In this document: positions 17,373 through 24,560 of the stretch, piece after piece
How positions within the stretch are numbered: the first letter of the stretch is position 1
How the letters are laid out: every line of letters starts with the position of its first letter
Source: Deltaproteobacteria bacterium
GTDB lineage: Bacteria > Desulfobacterota > Binatia > UBA12015
Length of the DNA stretch: 38,010 bases
Direction of reading: 5' to 3'
NCBI GenBank assembly: GCA_029262355.1
Contig: JAJCZO010000426.1
Span: 1-38,010, forward strand
Notes under the pieces: generated by a model
Seen by the model: only the letters and a program-made list of their open reading frames with translations
Databases searched by the model: none
Told to the model about the DNA's origin: nothing
Made by a program: the position numbers and the translations under genes

Positions 17373-18503
17373 ATGGAGTTCGGGATCTTCATCCAGGGTA
17401 CCTGTACGGGCGAAAACGCCCACATTCCAGCAAAGGAGCACGAGGCTCTCTTCAACGAGATCGCGTACACCGTCACTGCCGACAAGAACAACTGGAAGTA
17501 CTGCTGGGCCACCGAGCACCACGGCCTCACAGAGTACAGCCACATCTCGGCCAATGACGTGTACCTGGGCTACCTCGCCGCCCAGACCGAGAAGATCCAT
17601 CTCGGCTCCGGCATCTTCAATCTGAGCCCGCGCGTGAACCACCCAGTGCGCAATGCGGAGAAGGTTGCGATGCTCGACCACCTCACCCACGGCCGCTTCG
17701 AGTTCGGCACCGGCCGCGGCGCCGGCTCGCACGAGGTCGCGACGTTCAACATCCACGACACGTCCTCGACGAAGGCCGAGTGGGATGAGGTGATCTACGA
17801 GATCCCGAAGATGTGGAACCAAAAGGACTACACCTTCCAGGGGCAGCACTTCCAGATGGACACGCCGCACAACATCCTGCCGAAGCCGTACAAAGCGGCG
17901 CATCCGGCCATGTGGGTCGCGTGCGGCAACCCGGCCACCTACGGGAAGGCCGGCAAGATGGGCCTCGGCGCTCTCGGCTTCAACTTCTCACCGGTCGCCG
18001 CGATGAAGCCCCAGATCGACTCGTATAAGGAGGGCGCCGCCGCCTGCACCGAGCCCGTCGGCGCGTTCGCCAACAACAACGTCATGGTCACCAACTCGGT
18101 GATCTGCATGAAGGACCGCGAGAAGGCGCGCGAGATCGCGTGCCGGCCCGACCGCGGGCTCATCTTCTCGCTCGTGTGTCTGTACCACGACACCTTCCCG
18201 ACCCCTCCGGGCGCGCCAGTCTGGCCGGAGACGCCCAAGCAAATGAAACCCGAAGAAGTCGACGCGGCGATCGAAGCCGGCGCACTTCTCTGCGGCAACC
18301 CAGAAGAGGTCGCCGAGCAGCTGAGAGCCTTCGATGCCGTCGGCATGGACCAGCTGGTGTTCGGAATGCCGAATCACCTCGCACCGGACGAGGTGCACGA
18401 GTGCCTGGAGACGTTCGGCCAGCACGTGATCCCGGAGTACGACAAGGATCCCGTGCACAGCACGACGCACTACCGGAACAAGGCCACCGGCGGCGGCTTC
18501 TAG
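17373..18503 (+). CDS. LLM-class flavin-dependent oxidoreductase (bacterial luciferase-like)
   Basis: 376-residue TIM-barrel enzyme of the luciferase-like monooxygenase superfamily, expected to use reduced FMN or F420. The N-terminus MEFGIFIQGTCTG, WATEHHGLTEYSH, LGSGIFNLSPRVNHP, EKVAMLDHLTHGRFEFGTGRG and CGNPEEVAEQLRAF are typical of alkanal/alkane-monooxygenase-like members. AAGGGAG five bases before ATG 17373 sets the start. The TAG stop lies inside the end of the inverted-repeat element at 18500-18659. Substrate unknown; no flavin reductase is adjacent. Confidence 0.9.
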   Translation: MEFGIFIQGTCTGENAHIPAKEHEALFNEIAYTVTADKNNWKYCWATEHHGLTEYSHISANDVYLGYLAAQTEKIHLGSGIFNLSPRVNHPVRNAEKVAMLDHLTHGRFEFGTGRGAGSHEVATFNIHDTSSTKAEWDEVIYEIPKMWNQKDYTFQGQHFQMDTPHNILPKPYKAAHPAMWVACGNPATYGKAGKMGLGALGFNFSPVAAMKPQIDSYKEGAAACTEPVGAFANNNVMVTNSVICMKDREKAREIACRPDRGLIFSLVCLYHDTFPTPPGAPVWPETPKQMKPEEVDAAIEAGALLCGNPEEVAEQLRAFDAVGMDQLVFGMPNHLAPDEVHECLETFGQHVIPEYDKDPVHSTTHYRNKATGGGF

Positions 18504-18659
18504 TGCACCGCCGTCGACATGGGGTTAACGGGTTGCCGTCTATCGGTGTTCGTCGCAAGGAACGGCGACGCAGGAATATGGGCAATCTTCCGAGGAGACG
18601 CGGCGACGGACGTCGAGGGGCGGCAAGGCGTTAACGCCATGCCGACGGCGGTGACCTAG
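18500..18659. repeat. 160-bp inverted-repeat (MITE-like) element between convergent genes
   Basis: Arms at 18500-18538 and 18621-18659 match as reverse complements at 33 of 39 positions. Each arm begins with CTAG and contains CACCGCCGTCG, CATGG, GTTAACG and TTGCCG blocks. The roughly 80-bp centre has a smaller hairpin (CGTCGC 18551-18556, GCGACG 18565-18570). The element fills most of the gap between the LLM gene and the HD-domain gene, and its left CTAG supplies the LLM stop codon. It could be a small non-autonomous transposable element or a structured transcript end. Confidence 0.6.
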
Positions 18660-18704
18660 CAGGTTGGCGGCGAGCGGGCGGCAGGGGGAACCTTGTCGCC
18701 CGTT

Positions 18705-19289
18705 CTACGTCTCGGGCATGTAGATGCTCTTCGGACGACGCGCGAAGACGTTGCGCACCATCAGCTCGAACTCCTCGAGCGGCATCGTGTCGTACTCGGC
18801 GTCAAAACAGTTCTGATCGTACTTCGCGCAAAATTCGGCGGTGTCACGGAAGTGCTCGTCGTTCTTGAATCGGTCGCGCATGTTCCGATCGAGACCCAAG
18901 TGATGGAAGAAGTAGTATCCCTGAAAAATTCCGTGGTGCTTGACGATCCAGTGGTTCTTCTCGGACACGAACGGCTGGAGCACGGTCGCGGCGAGGTCGG
19001 CATGGTTCGACGTCGCCAACGTGTCGCCAATGTCGTGGATCAGCGCGCAGACGACGTACTCTTCGTCCCGACCATCGCGGTGGGCACGCGTGGCGGACTG
19101 CAGACTGTGCGTGAGCCGATCGACGGCGTAGCCCCCGGTGTCGCCCGCGAGAAGCTTCAAATGCGTCAGCACACGATCGGGTAGGCCCACGAAGAACTCG
19201 ATCGAGTGCTCCGCGATGACCTGGTAGTCGTCACGACTCGCGTCCTGCATCCGTGTGAAAGTCGTATCGGGTCGCGCCGTAGCCGCCAT
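18705..19289 (-). CDS. HD-domain protein, possible diiron oxygenase/phosphohydrolase
   Basis: 194-residue HD-fold protein. Possible metal ligands run H61 (THSLQSA), H85-D86 (LIHDIGD), H96 (NHADLAA), H118/H119 (KHHGIFQ) and D158 (KYDQNC). This H-HD-H-H-D set and the YVVCALIHDIGD context match HD-type mixed-valence diiron oxygenases (PhnZ, TmpB, MIOX-like) as well as phosphohydrolases. ATG 19289 has a perfect AGGAGG five bases upstream. It follows the lipid kinase gene by 21 bp on the same strand and is probably co-transcribed. The reaction is not known; the diiron idea rests on ligand pattern alone. Confidence 0.82.
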   Translation of the reverse strand: MAATARPDTTFTRMQDASRDDYQVIAEHSIEFFVGLPDRVLTHLKLLAGDTGGYAVDRLTHSLQSATRAHRDGRDEEYVVCALIHDIGDTLATSNHADLAATVLQPFVSEKNHWIVKHHGIFQGYYFFHHLGLDRNMRDRFKNDEHFRDTAEFCAKYDQNCFDAEYDTMPLEEFELMVRNVFARRPKSIYMPET

Positions 19290-19310
19290 GATGTCCTCCT
19301 GGTTCGACGA

Positions 19311-20261
19311 CTACGTTAGCGCATCGCCCCGCGAGGCGCCCACCAGGCGCACAGCGCCCGGCTCGACCTCGAACCGCAGCGGCATCGGAAGATTCGGCTC
19401 GCCGTCCACGTTTACGGGATCGCCGTTCTCGCCGACCAACTCAAGGCTGCGAATGCGTCGATGCTCGACGTGGTCCGATGAGAGCCAACTTCCGTCGCCC
19501 TGATTCATCCGCGCCACCACTTCGACGAGATGCGTCTTCGAAAGCGCCCGACAGAAGATGACGTCCCAGTAGCCGTCGTCGATCCGCGCCTCGGGGAGGA
19601 GCACACGGTCACGACCCATGTACTCGGTGTTCACGCAGAGAAAGAGGCTGAAGGTGTCCTCGATGACCTCCTCGCCATCGAACGTGATTCGGGCGGGGCG
19701 CGGGCCTGTCTTCCAGAGCTCGTGAAAACCGGCCGCAGTGTAGCGCTGCACGCCCATCCAGCGATTGCGTTCCGCGCACGCCGTGAGTTCCTCGATGTAC
19801 CCCCACGACAACGCGCACAGCGCATGGACGCTCCGGTCTCCGGATTGAACATGGCCGAGGTCGACTGGGCGCACTTCGCCCGCGACAATGGCCCGGGCTG
19901 CCGCGTCCCCATCGTCGGCCGGAAGGCCGAGCGACTGTCCCATGTAGTTCGAGGAACCACCGGGGACCGGCGCGACCAGAACGTGCTGCTCGTCGTCACG
20001 GGCGAGGAGTCCGTTTACGACCTCGAACAGGGTACCGTCACCACCGATCGGAAGGAGCACGTCAGCCTCTTCGAGAAGAAGAGAGCGCGCGTAGTCACGG
20101 GCGTGCCCCGCGTACTCGGTCTCGTAGGTGAGGAAGCGGATGCCTCCGTGTTCGAACACCCGGCGCGCCTCGTCGAGGAGGCGGAGGCCGTTCTTCTTGC
20201 CCCCGTAAGGATTCACGATTGCGTGAACCCGCGTAACCTCCGTGCTCGCCACCACCCCCAT
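19311..20261 (-). CDS. Diacylglycerol kinase-family lipid kinase (YegS/DgkB-like)
   Basis: 316-residue cytoplasmic lipid kinase. The N-terminal ATP-binding part holds HAIVNPYGGKK (13-23) and the catalytic-domain GGDGTLFEVVNG (73-84). PVPGGSSN and the C-terminal beta-sandwich with DDGYWDVIFC and VNVDGEPN follow. Members phosphorylate diacylglycerol, ceramide, sphingoid bases or related lipids. ATG 20261 is preceded by GGAG at five bases; a longer upstream frame would run into the divergent amidohydrolase. It forms a leftward pair with the HD-domain gene, suggesting a lipid-head-group link, which is only an inference. Confidence 0.92.
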   Translation of the reverse strand: MGVVASTEVTRVHAIVNPYGGKKNGLRLLDEARRVFEHGGIRFLTYETEYAGHARDYARSLLLEEADVLLPIGGDGTLFEVVNGLLARDDEQHVLVAPVPGGSSNYMGQSLGLPADDGDAAARAIVAGEVRPVDLGHVQSGDRSVHALCALSWGYIEELTACAERNRWMGVQRYTAAGFHELWKTGPRPARITFDGEEVIEDTFSLFLCVNTEYMGRDRVLLPEARIDDGYWDVIFCRALSKTHLVEVVARMNQGDGSWLSSDHVEHRRIRSLELVGENGDPVNVDGEPNLPMPLRFEVEPGAVRLVGASRGDALT

Positions 20262-20339
20262 GCCCGCTCCTCCCCGGCGGAGAGCATACGCCGTCGGCCG
20301 AGCCTTGTCTTCCGGCGGCTCATCGCGCAGGAAGAGCAG

Positions 20340-22034
20340 GTGCGAAACCTCCGAATCACACTGGCCATCCTGGCGATCGGCGCGATCGGCGCCCTGTTGC
20401 TCCGGGGCGGGGATCGGCGCGTGGTCTACCGCGGCGGACCGGTGGTGACGATGGATGAAGAGCGGCGGGTCGTCGACGCGCTCGGGGTGCACGGGAACCG
20501 GATCGCGGCGGTCGGAACCGAAGAAGAAGTGCTGGCCTGGGCCGACGGCAACGCTGAGATCATCGACCTCGGCGGAAAGGCGCTCCTACCGGGCTTCATC
20601 GATGCGCACGGCCACTTCCCTGGTGAGGGGGTGTACTCGATCCTCGCCGATCTGAACTCGCCCCCCATCGGTGAGATGAAGACGGTCGACGACATCGTAG
20701 CGCGCATGAAGCTCCAGGCCGCCGAGACGCCGAAGGGCGAATGGGTCGTCGGCATGAGCTACGACGACACCTTGTTGGCAGAGAAGCGCCACCCGACGCG
20801 GGAGGATCTCGATCGGGTGTCGACCGAACACCCGGTAGGGCTGGTTCACATCTCGGCTCATCTCGCGACGGTGAACTCGAAGGGACTCGAGGAGATCGGG
20901 TACGACGCCGACACTCCCGACCCCGCGGGCGGCATCATCCGGCGCGACGCTTCCGGCGCCCCCGATGGAGTGCTCGAGGAGACCGCGGCCCAGCCGGTGA
21001 TGGAGAAAATGACCACACCGAGCATGATGGAAGGACTCGAGATGATCGCCGAGGCGGGTCGGCGGTACGTCGCATCGGGTACGACGACGGCGCAGAGCGG
21101 GTACGCAACGGGCGATCTCGTGAGCTCTCTCACGATGGCCTCGCGGTTCGGGCTGATTCCGCTGCGACTCGTCCTGTGGCCAGGAATGGAGACCGCCGAC
21201 GAGATGCTCGACGACCGGGCGAGCTACGATACGTACGATCCCGAGTGGGTTCGCATCGGCCGCATCAAGCTCGTCGCCGACGGGTCGATCCAGGGATATA
21301 CGGGCTATCTGAGCGAGCCGTACCACGTGCCGCCCGGCGACGACCCAGAGTTCCGCGGCTACCCGCGCATTCCCGCAGACGAACTGCGCGAACGCGTCGT
21401 GCGGTACCACGAGGCCGGGCTTCCGCTCGCGGTCCACGGCAACGGCGACGCGTCGATCGACGACATTCTGGACGCCTTCGACGCCGCAAACGAAGCGAAG
21501 CCCCTGGGCGACACTCGACCGGTCATCATCCACTCGCAGATGGCGCGCGACGACCAACTCGACCGGATGGCAGAGCTCGGCGTGATCCCGAGCTTCTTCG
21601 TCCTACACACCTACTACTGGGGAGACCGCCACCGCGACATCTTCATGGGTCCCGAGCGCGCGTCCCGCATGAGCCCCGCTCGCGGCGCCATCGACCGCGG
21701 CATCCAGCCCACGCTCCACGCCGACAGCCCGGTCGTCCCAATGGAGCCGCTGCGCATCGTGTGGTCCGCGGTGAACCGAATGTCGACCGGCGGCAACGTC
21801 ATTGGCGAGGCCCAGCGCATCACCCCGATGGAGGCCCTCGCCGGCGTCACCATCAACGCCGCACGCCAGCACTTTGAGGAAGCCACCAAAGGATCCCTGG
21901 AAGTCGGCAAACTCGCCGACCTCGTCATCCTCTCCTCCTCCCCCCTCGATGCCCCGACCCGGATCGACCAGATCAAAGTAATGGAAACGATCGTCGACGG
22001 AGCCACCGTCTACCGGGACGGAGACGGGGGTTGA
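20340..22034 (+). CDS. YtcJ-like metal-dependent amidohydrolase
   Basis: 564-residue enzyme of the amidohydrolase-3 group. It begins with an uncleaved-looking membrane anchor or signal (MRNLRITLAILAIGAIGALL), so it is probably exported or anchored. The composite beta-domain RGGPVVTMDEERRVVDALGV follows, then the metal-binding HxH at H90/H92 (GFIDAHGHFPGEG), IHSQMARDDQ, and the C-terminal ALAGVTINAARQ..GSLEVGKLADLVIL. YtcJ relatives act on N-substituted formamides or similar; the substrate is unknown. The GTG at 20340 with AGGAAGA upstream was chosen, since the long upstream frame lies antisense to the lipid kinase. Confidence 0.9.
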   Translation: MRNLRITLAILAIGAIGALLLRGGDRRVVYRGGPVVTMDEERRVVDALGVHGNRIAAVGTEEEVLAWADGNAEIIDLGGKALLPGFIDAHGHFPGEGVYSILADLNSPPIGEMKTVDDIVARMKLQAAETPKGEWVVGMSYDDTLLAEKRHPTREDLDRVSTEHPVGLVHISAHLATVNSKGLEEIGYDADTPDPAGGIIRRDASGAPDGVLEETAAQPVMEKMTTPSMMEGLEMIAEAGRRYVASGTTTAQSGYATGDLVSSLTMASRFGLIPLRLVLWPGMETADEMLDDRASYDTYDPEWVRIGRIKLVADGSIQGYTGYLSEPYHVPPGDDPEFRGYPRIPADELRERVVRYHEAGLPLAVHGNGDASIDDILDAFDAANEAKPLGDTRPVIIHSQMARDDQLDRMAELGVIPSFFVLHTYYWGDRHRDIFMGPERASRMSPARGAIDRGIQPTLHADSPVVPMEPLRIVWSAVNRMSTGGNVIGEAQRITPMEALAGVTINAARQHFEEATKGSLEVGKLADLVILSSSPLDAPTRIDQIKVMETIVDGATVYRDGDGG

Positions 22035-22082
22035 CCCCGCCGACGCCGACTCGAGAAACCGGCGAGATTTCTCAGCGGGCCC

Positions 22083-22805
22083 CTACTCCCAGGAGCAGGT
22101 TTCCAGCCACCGACGGAGGCGGTGCATCGTTGGGAAGCGTTGGAGGACGAGGTCGCGACGCAGCCCACGGACGATGTTTCTTATGACCGCGGGCTGGGTG
22201 GGGTAGCGCGCACGGCCACCGGTGATCTCGTGGAGGATCTTTATGAGGTCGACCACGTCGTCGCGGCGGGCCTCGGACGACTGTCCCCGCCAGTCGTAGA
22301 GATCCAGCACCTTCACATCGAAGAAGATGCCACGGGGGCGGACGAGGATATTCTCGGCATGAAGGTCTCCGTGGTACTCACCCTGATCGTGGATCTGCGC
22401 GAGCCCGACCGACAGCGTGTGGACCAGATGCAGAGCGCGAAAGGGCTCGAGCCGCTTTCCGGGATGACGCTTCACGTAGTTGGGGAGCATCTCCCCTTCG
22501 ACGAACTCGCTCACGAGGCAGTTGAGCTTTTCACCGCCAACCCGCACGGGCTCGGAGTGGTGGTACTGCATCACGATCGAGCAGTGCCGAAGCTTCTCGA
22601 GCTTCTGCGCATATCGCGTGAGACGCCGGTCGCGGAGGTTGCGCTGCGGGTGAAATAGCTTGACCGCCCGGGTCGCACCCGTGGTGCGCTCCGTCACGCG
22701 GTAGACCTCGCCCTCCCAACCCATCCCGAGCGGCTCCTCGACGACATACTTGCCACCGATCAAGCGCCCGTGACGAAGTCGGAACTCCTCTCGATCACGA
22801 CTCAC
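22083..22805 (-). CDS. Small atypical serine/threonine protein kinase-like protein
   Basis: 240-residue kinase-fold protein without membrane segments or accessory domains. The glycine loop is LGMGWEGEVYRV, the ATP lysine RAVKLF, the catalytic loop YHGDLHAENILV (HGDLHxxN in place of HRDLKxxN), and the metal-binding site VLDLYDW (DLY in place of DFG). These suggest an active but atypical kinase. The start is GTG 22805 or TTG 22811; no good ribosome site is seen for either. It is divergent from the multipass protein at 22920 and convergent with the amidohydrolase, with a short hairpin (22053-22073) between. Confidence 0.82.
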   Translation of the reverse strand: MSRDREEFRLRHGRLIGGKYVVEEPLGMGWEGEVYRVTERTTGATRAVKLFHPQRNLRDRRLTRYAQKLEKLRHCSIVMQYHHSEPVRVGGEKLNCLVSEFVEGEMLPNYVKRHPGKRLEPFRALHLVHTLSVGLAQIHDQGEYHGDLHAENILVRPRGIFFDVKVLDLYDWRGQSSEARRDDVVDLIKILHEITGGRARYPTQPAVIRNIVRGLRRDLVLQRFPTMHRLRRWLETCSWE

Positions 22806-22919
22806 TACCAAGGATTCAACCCCACCCGCGGGCTAGGAATATGCTGACTGGGAACGCTCTCGACAAGGGGCGATCGCCTACATTTGCACGAGCGACGCGC
22901 GTCTCATAGCCCGGAGGCG

Positions 22920-23621
22920 ATGGGCGCTTTACTCGTGGTCCTGACATCCATCGCGCTGCTCGACAGCACGTCGATCGCCCCCTTGTGTCTGGCGCCGCTG
23001 ATCGCATTGCTGGCGGGGCACCGCCCCTACCTTGGGGCCGCGTCCCTCCTGCTTGGGATCTTCGTCGTATATTTCGCCTTCGGCACGGTCGTCCTCCTCG
23101 GACTCGGCGCCGTCTTCGATCGGCTCAACGAGTGGCTCGGAAGCCTGTGGCGCGAGCCGGAGACGATCGAGATCTGGCTCCAGATCGCCATCGGATTGGT
23201 ACTGCTCTTCTTCGGCTACCGGATGGCCAACGCCCGGGAGAGCCGCGGGGAGCGCGGAGCCAGCCTGGTGATGAGTCCGATTCAGGGCTTTACACTGGGC
23301 GCCGGCCTGACGCTGGTCGGGCTTCCCGGCGCAGTCCCGTTCTTCGCCGCCGCCGACCAGATGCTGCGCGCCGACCTCTCGACCGCGGGTGGAGTCGCCG
23401 CCCTGCTCTACTACAACGCGATCTTCCTGCTCCCGCTCGCCGCGATCGTCGTCGTCCGGCTCGTGTTGCGCAAGCAGAGCGAGACCATCTTCGCCGCCAT
23501 CAGCCGCTTCTTCGACGTCTGGGGCACCCGCCTGATCATGGCCCTCCTGATCCTTCTCGGAGCGATCCTGACGATAGACGGAATCGGCTGGCTTCTGGGC
23601 ACCCCGCTGATCCCCGTATAG
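22920..23621 (+). CDS. Multipass membrane protein, SfLAP/GAP (LysE-like) family
   Basis: 233-residue inner-membrane protein with about six helices: MGALLVVLTSIALLDSTSIA, PLCLAPLIALLAG, a helix with GIFVVYFAFGTVVLLGLG, IWLQIAIGLVLLFFGYRM, the NAIFLLPLAAIVVVRLV helix, and a final ALLILLGAILTIDGIGWLLG. The layout resembles the GAP / sulfolipid-addressing family within the LysE-like superfamily, linked to export of small molecules or glycolipids. The ATG at 22920 has GGAGG very close upstream; a TTG at 22884 is less likely. It stands alone next to a kinase and a secreted protein. Confidence 0.78.
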   Translation: MGALLVVLTSIALLDSTSIAPLCLAPLIALLAGHRPYLGAASLLLGIFVVYFAFGTVVLLGLGAVFDRLNEWLGSLWREPETIEIWLQIAIGLVLLFFGYRMANARESRGERGASLVMSPIQGFTLGAGLTLVGLPGAVPFFAAADQMLRADLSTAGGVAALLYYNAIFLLPLAAIVVVRLVLRKQSETIFAAISRFFDVWGTRLIMALLILLGAILTIDGIGWLLGTPLIPV

Positions 23622-23777
23622 TCGCGTCGCTCGCCGCTGCGCCCAGCACTCTACAAAGCATCCCAGACGCCAGGGCCGTCTGCCCGCCATCCCCTGATCA
23701 TGTCATCGAACGTCAATCCTCCTTGCCCCTAGTGTCGCGAAACGCCATTAGAGATGAGGACACAAGGAGGCTCCACA

Positions 23778-24458
23778 GTGAACTCAATTCGCATCGCTCT
23801 CGTCATCGCCGTTTCGCTCACGCTAGGCCTGTCCAACTTCGCCCGCGCGGGTGCGCCGGGCTCGGGCAACCGAATCGAGGACCTCGAAGCCCTCTGCGAG
23901 GGCGGAACCTCCAACGGACTCCCCTGCTTCGCCGACGACGACTGCCACGGTGGCCTCTGCCAGGTCGTGACCGACGGCACCCTCAAGAAGCCGATCCCGA
24001 TGACCGTCACGCTCGTGGTCGACGATGACACCGGAGAGTGGAACCGCGACGAAGAGGAGGACGACATCCACACGGTCAGCGTCCTGCTCGAGTTCATCGT
24101 AGACGGGCGCCGCCGGTTCCTCGCGCAGAACTACATGAACGTGAAGGGTGAAGACGCCGCTGCCTTGATCAAAAACATGAAACAGGGTGTCGAAATCGCC
24201 GACCTGCCCGACTCCGACCGCCGCCTCGATGAGGCGCTTGCCGTGGCGGCCAAGAAGGACAAGGGAATCTTCGACGACTTCCTCTTTCAGAGGGCCGACG
24301 GCGAGATGGAGAAGAAGCTCCGACACTACTTCGATACGACCGGGAACTTCGTCGTGACCGAGACCCGTTGGATTCGTGGGTTCTCGAACCAGAGGTTCAA
24401 CTCGCTCGCGACGGTGATCCAGGCACGGCTGAGCGTGGACATCACCCCCGCCAACTAG
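23778..24458 (+). CDS. Secreted protein with Cys4 GxPC/DCxGGxC motif
   Basis: 226-residue exported protein of unknown function. The GTG start at 23778 has GGAGG seven bases upstream and begins a classic signal peptide (MNSIRIALVIAVSLTLGLSN.. cleavage after ARA, residue 24). The mature N-terminus has four cysteines, C40, C50, C56 and C61, in the spacing CEGGTSNGLPC-x5-CHGGLC, which suggests two disulfides. Similar GxPC..DC.GGxC units are common in exported proteins of deltaproteobacterial-like genomes. The rest is charged with no recognised domain. A hairpin-like sequence (GCAGG 24458-24462, CCTGC 24476-24480) follows the stop. Confidence 0.8.
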   Translation: MNSIRIALVIAVSLTLGLSNFARAGAPGSGNRIEDLEALCEGGTSNGLPCFADDDCHGGLCQVVTDGTLKKPIPMTVTLVVDDDTGEWNRDEEEDDIHTVSVLLEFIVDGRRRFLAQNYMNVKGEDAAALIKNMKQGVEIADLPDSDRRLDEALAVAAKKDKGIFDDFLFQRADGEMEKKLRHYFDTTGNFVVTETRWIRGFSNQRFNSLATVIQARLSVDITPAN

Positions 24459-24560
24459 CAGGCTTTTGAAAAGCTCCTGCCGTCGCCAGGCAGCACCACG
24501 CTCTGCGAGGAGGCGCCAGGCGCAGGGGGTCGGTAAGACTTTCGTGCTATCTCGACCGCG

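Noticed and set aside
19530-20339. Upstream extension of the amidohydrolase frame
   Set aside because: It is antisense to the lipid kinase; the membrane helix after GTG 20340 is the natural start.
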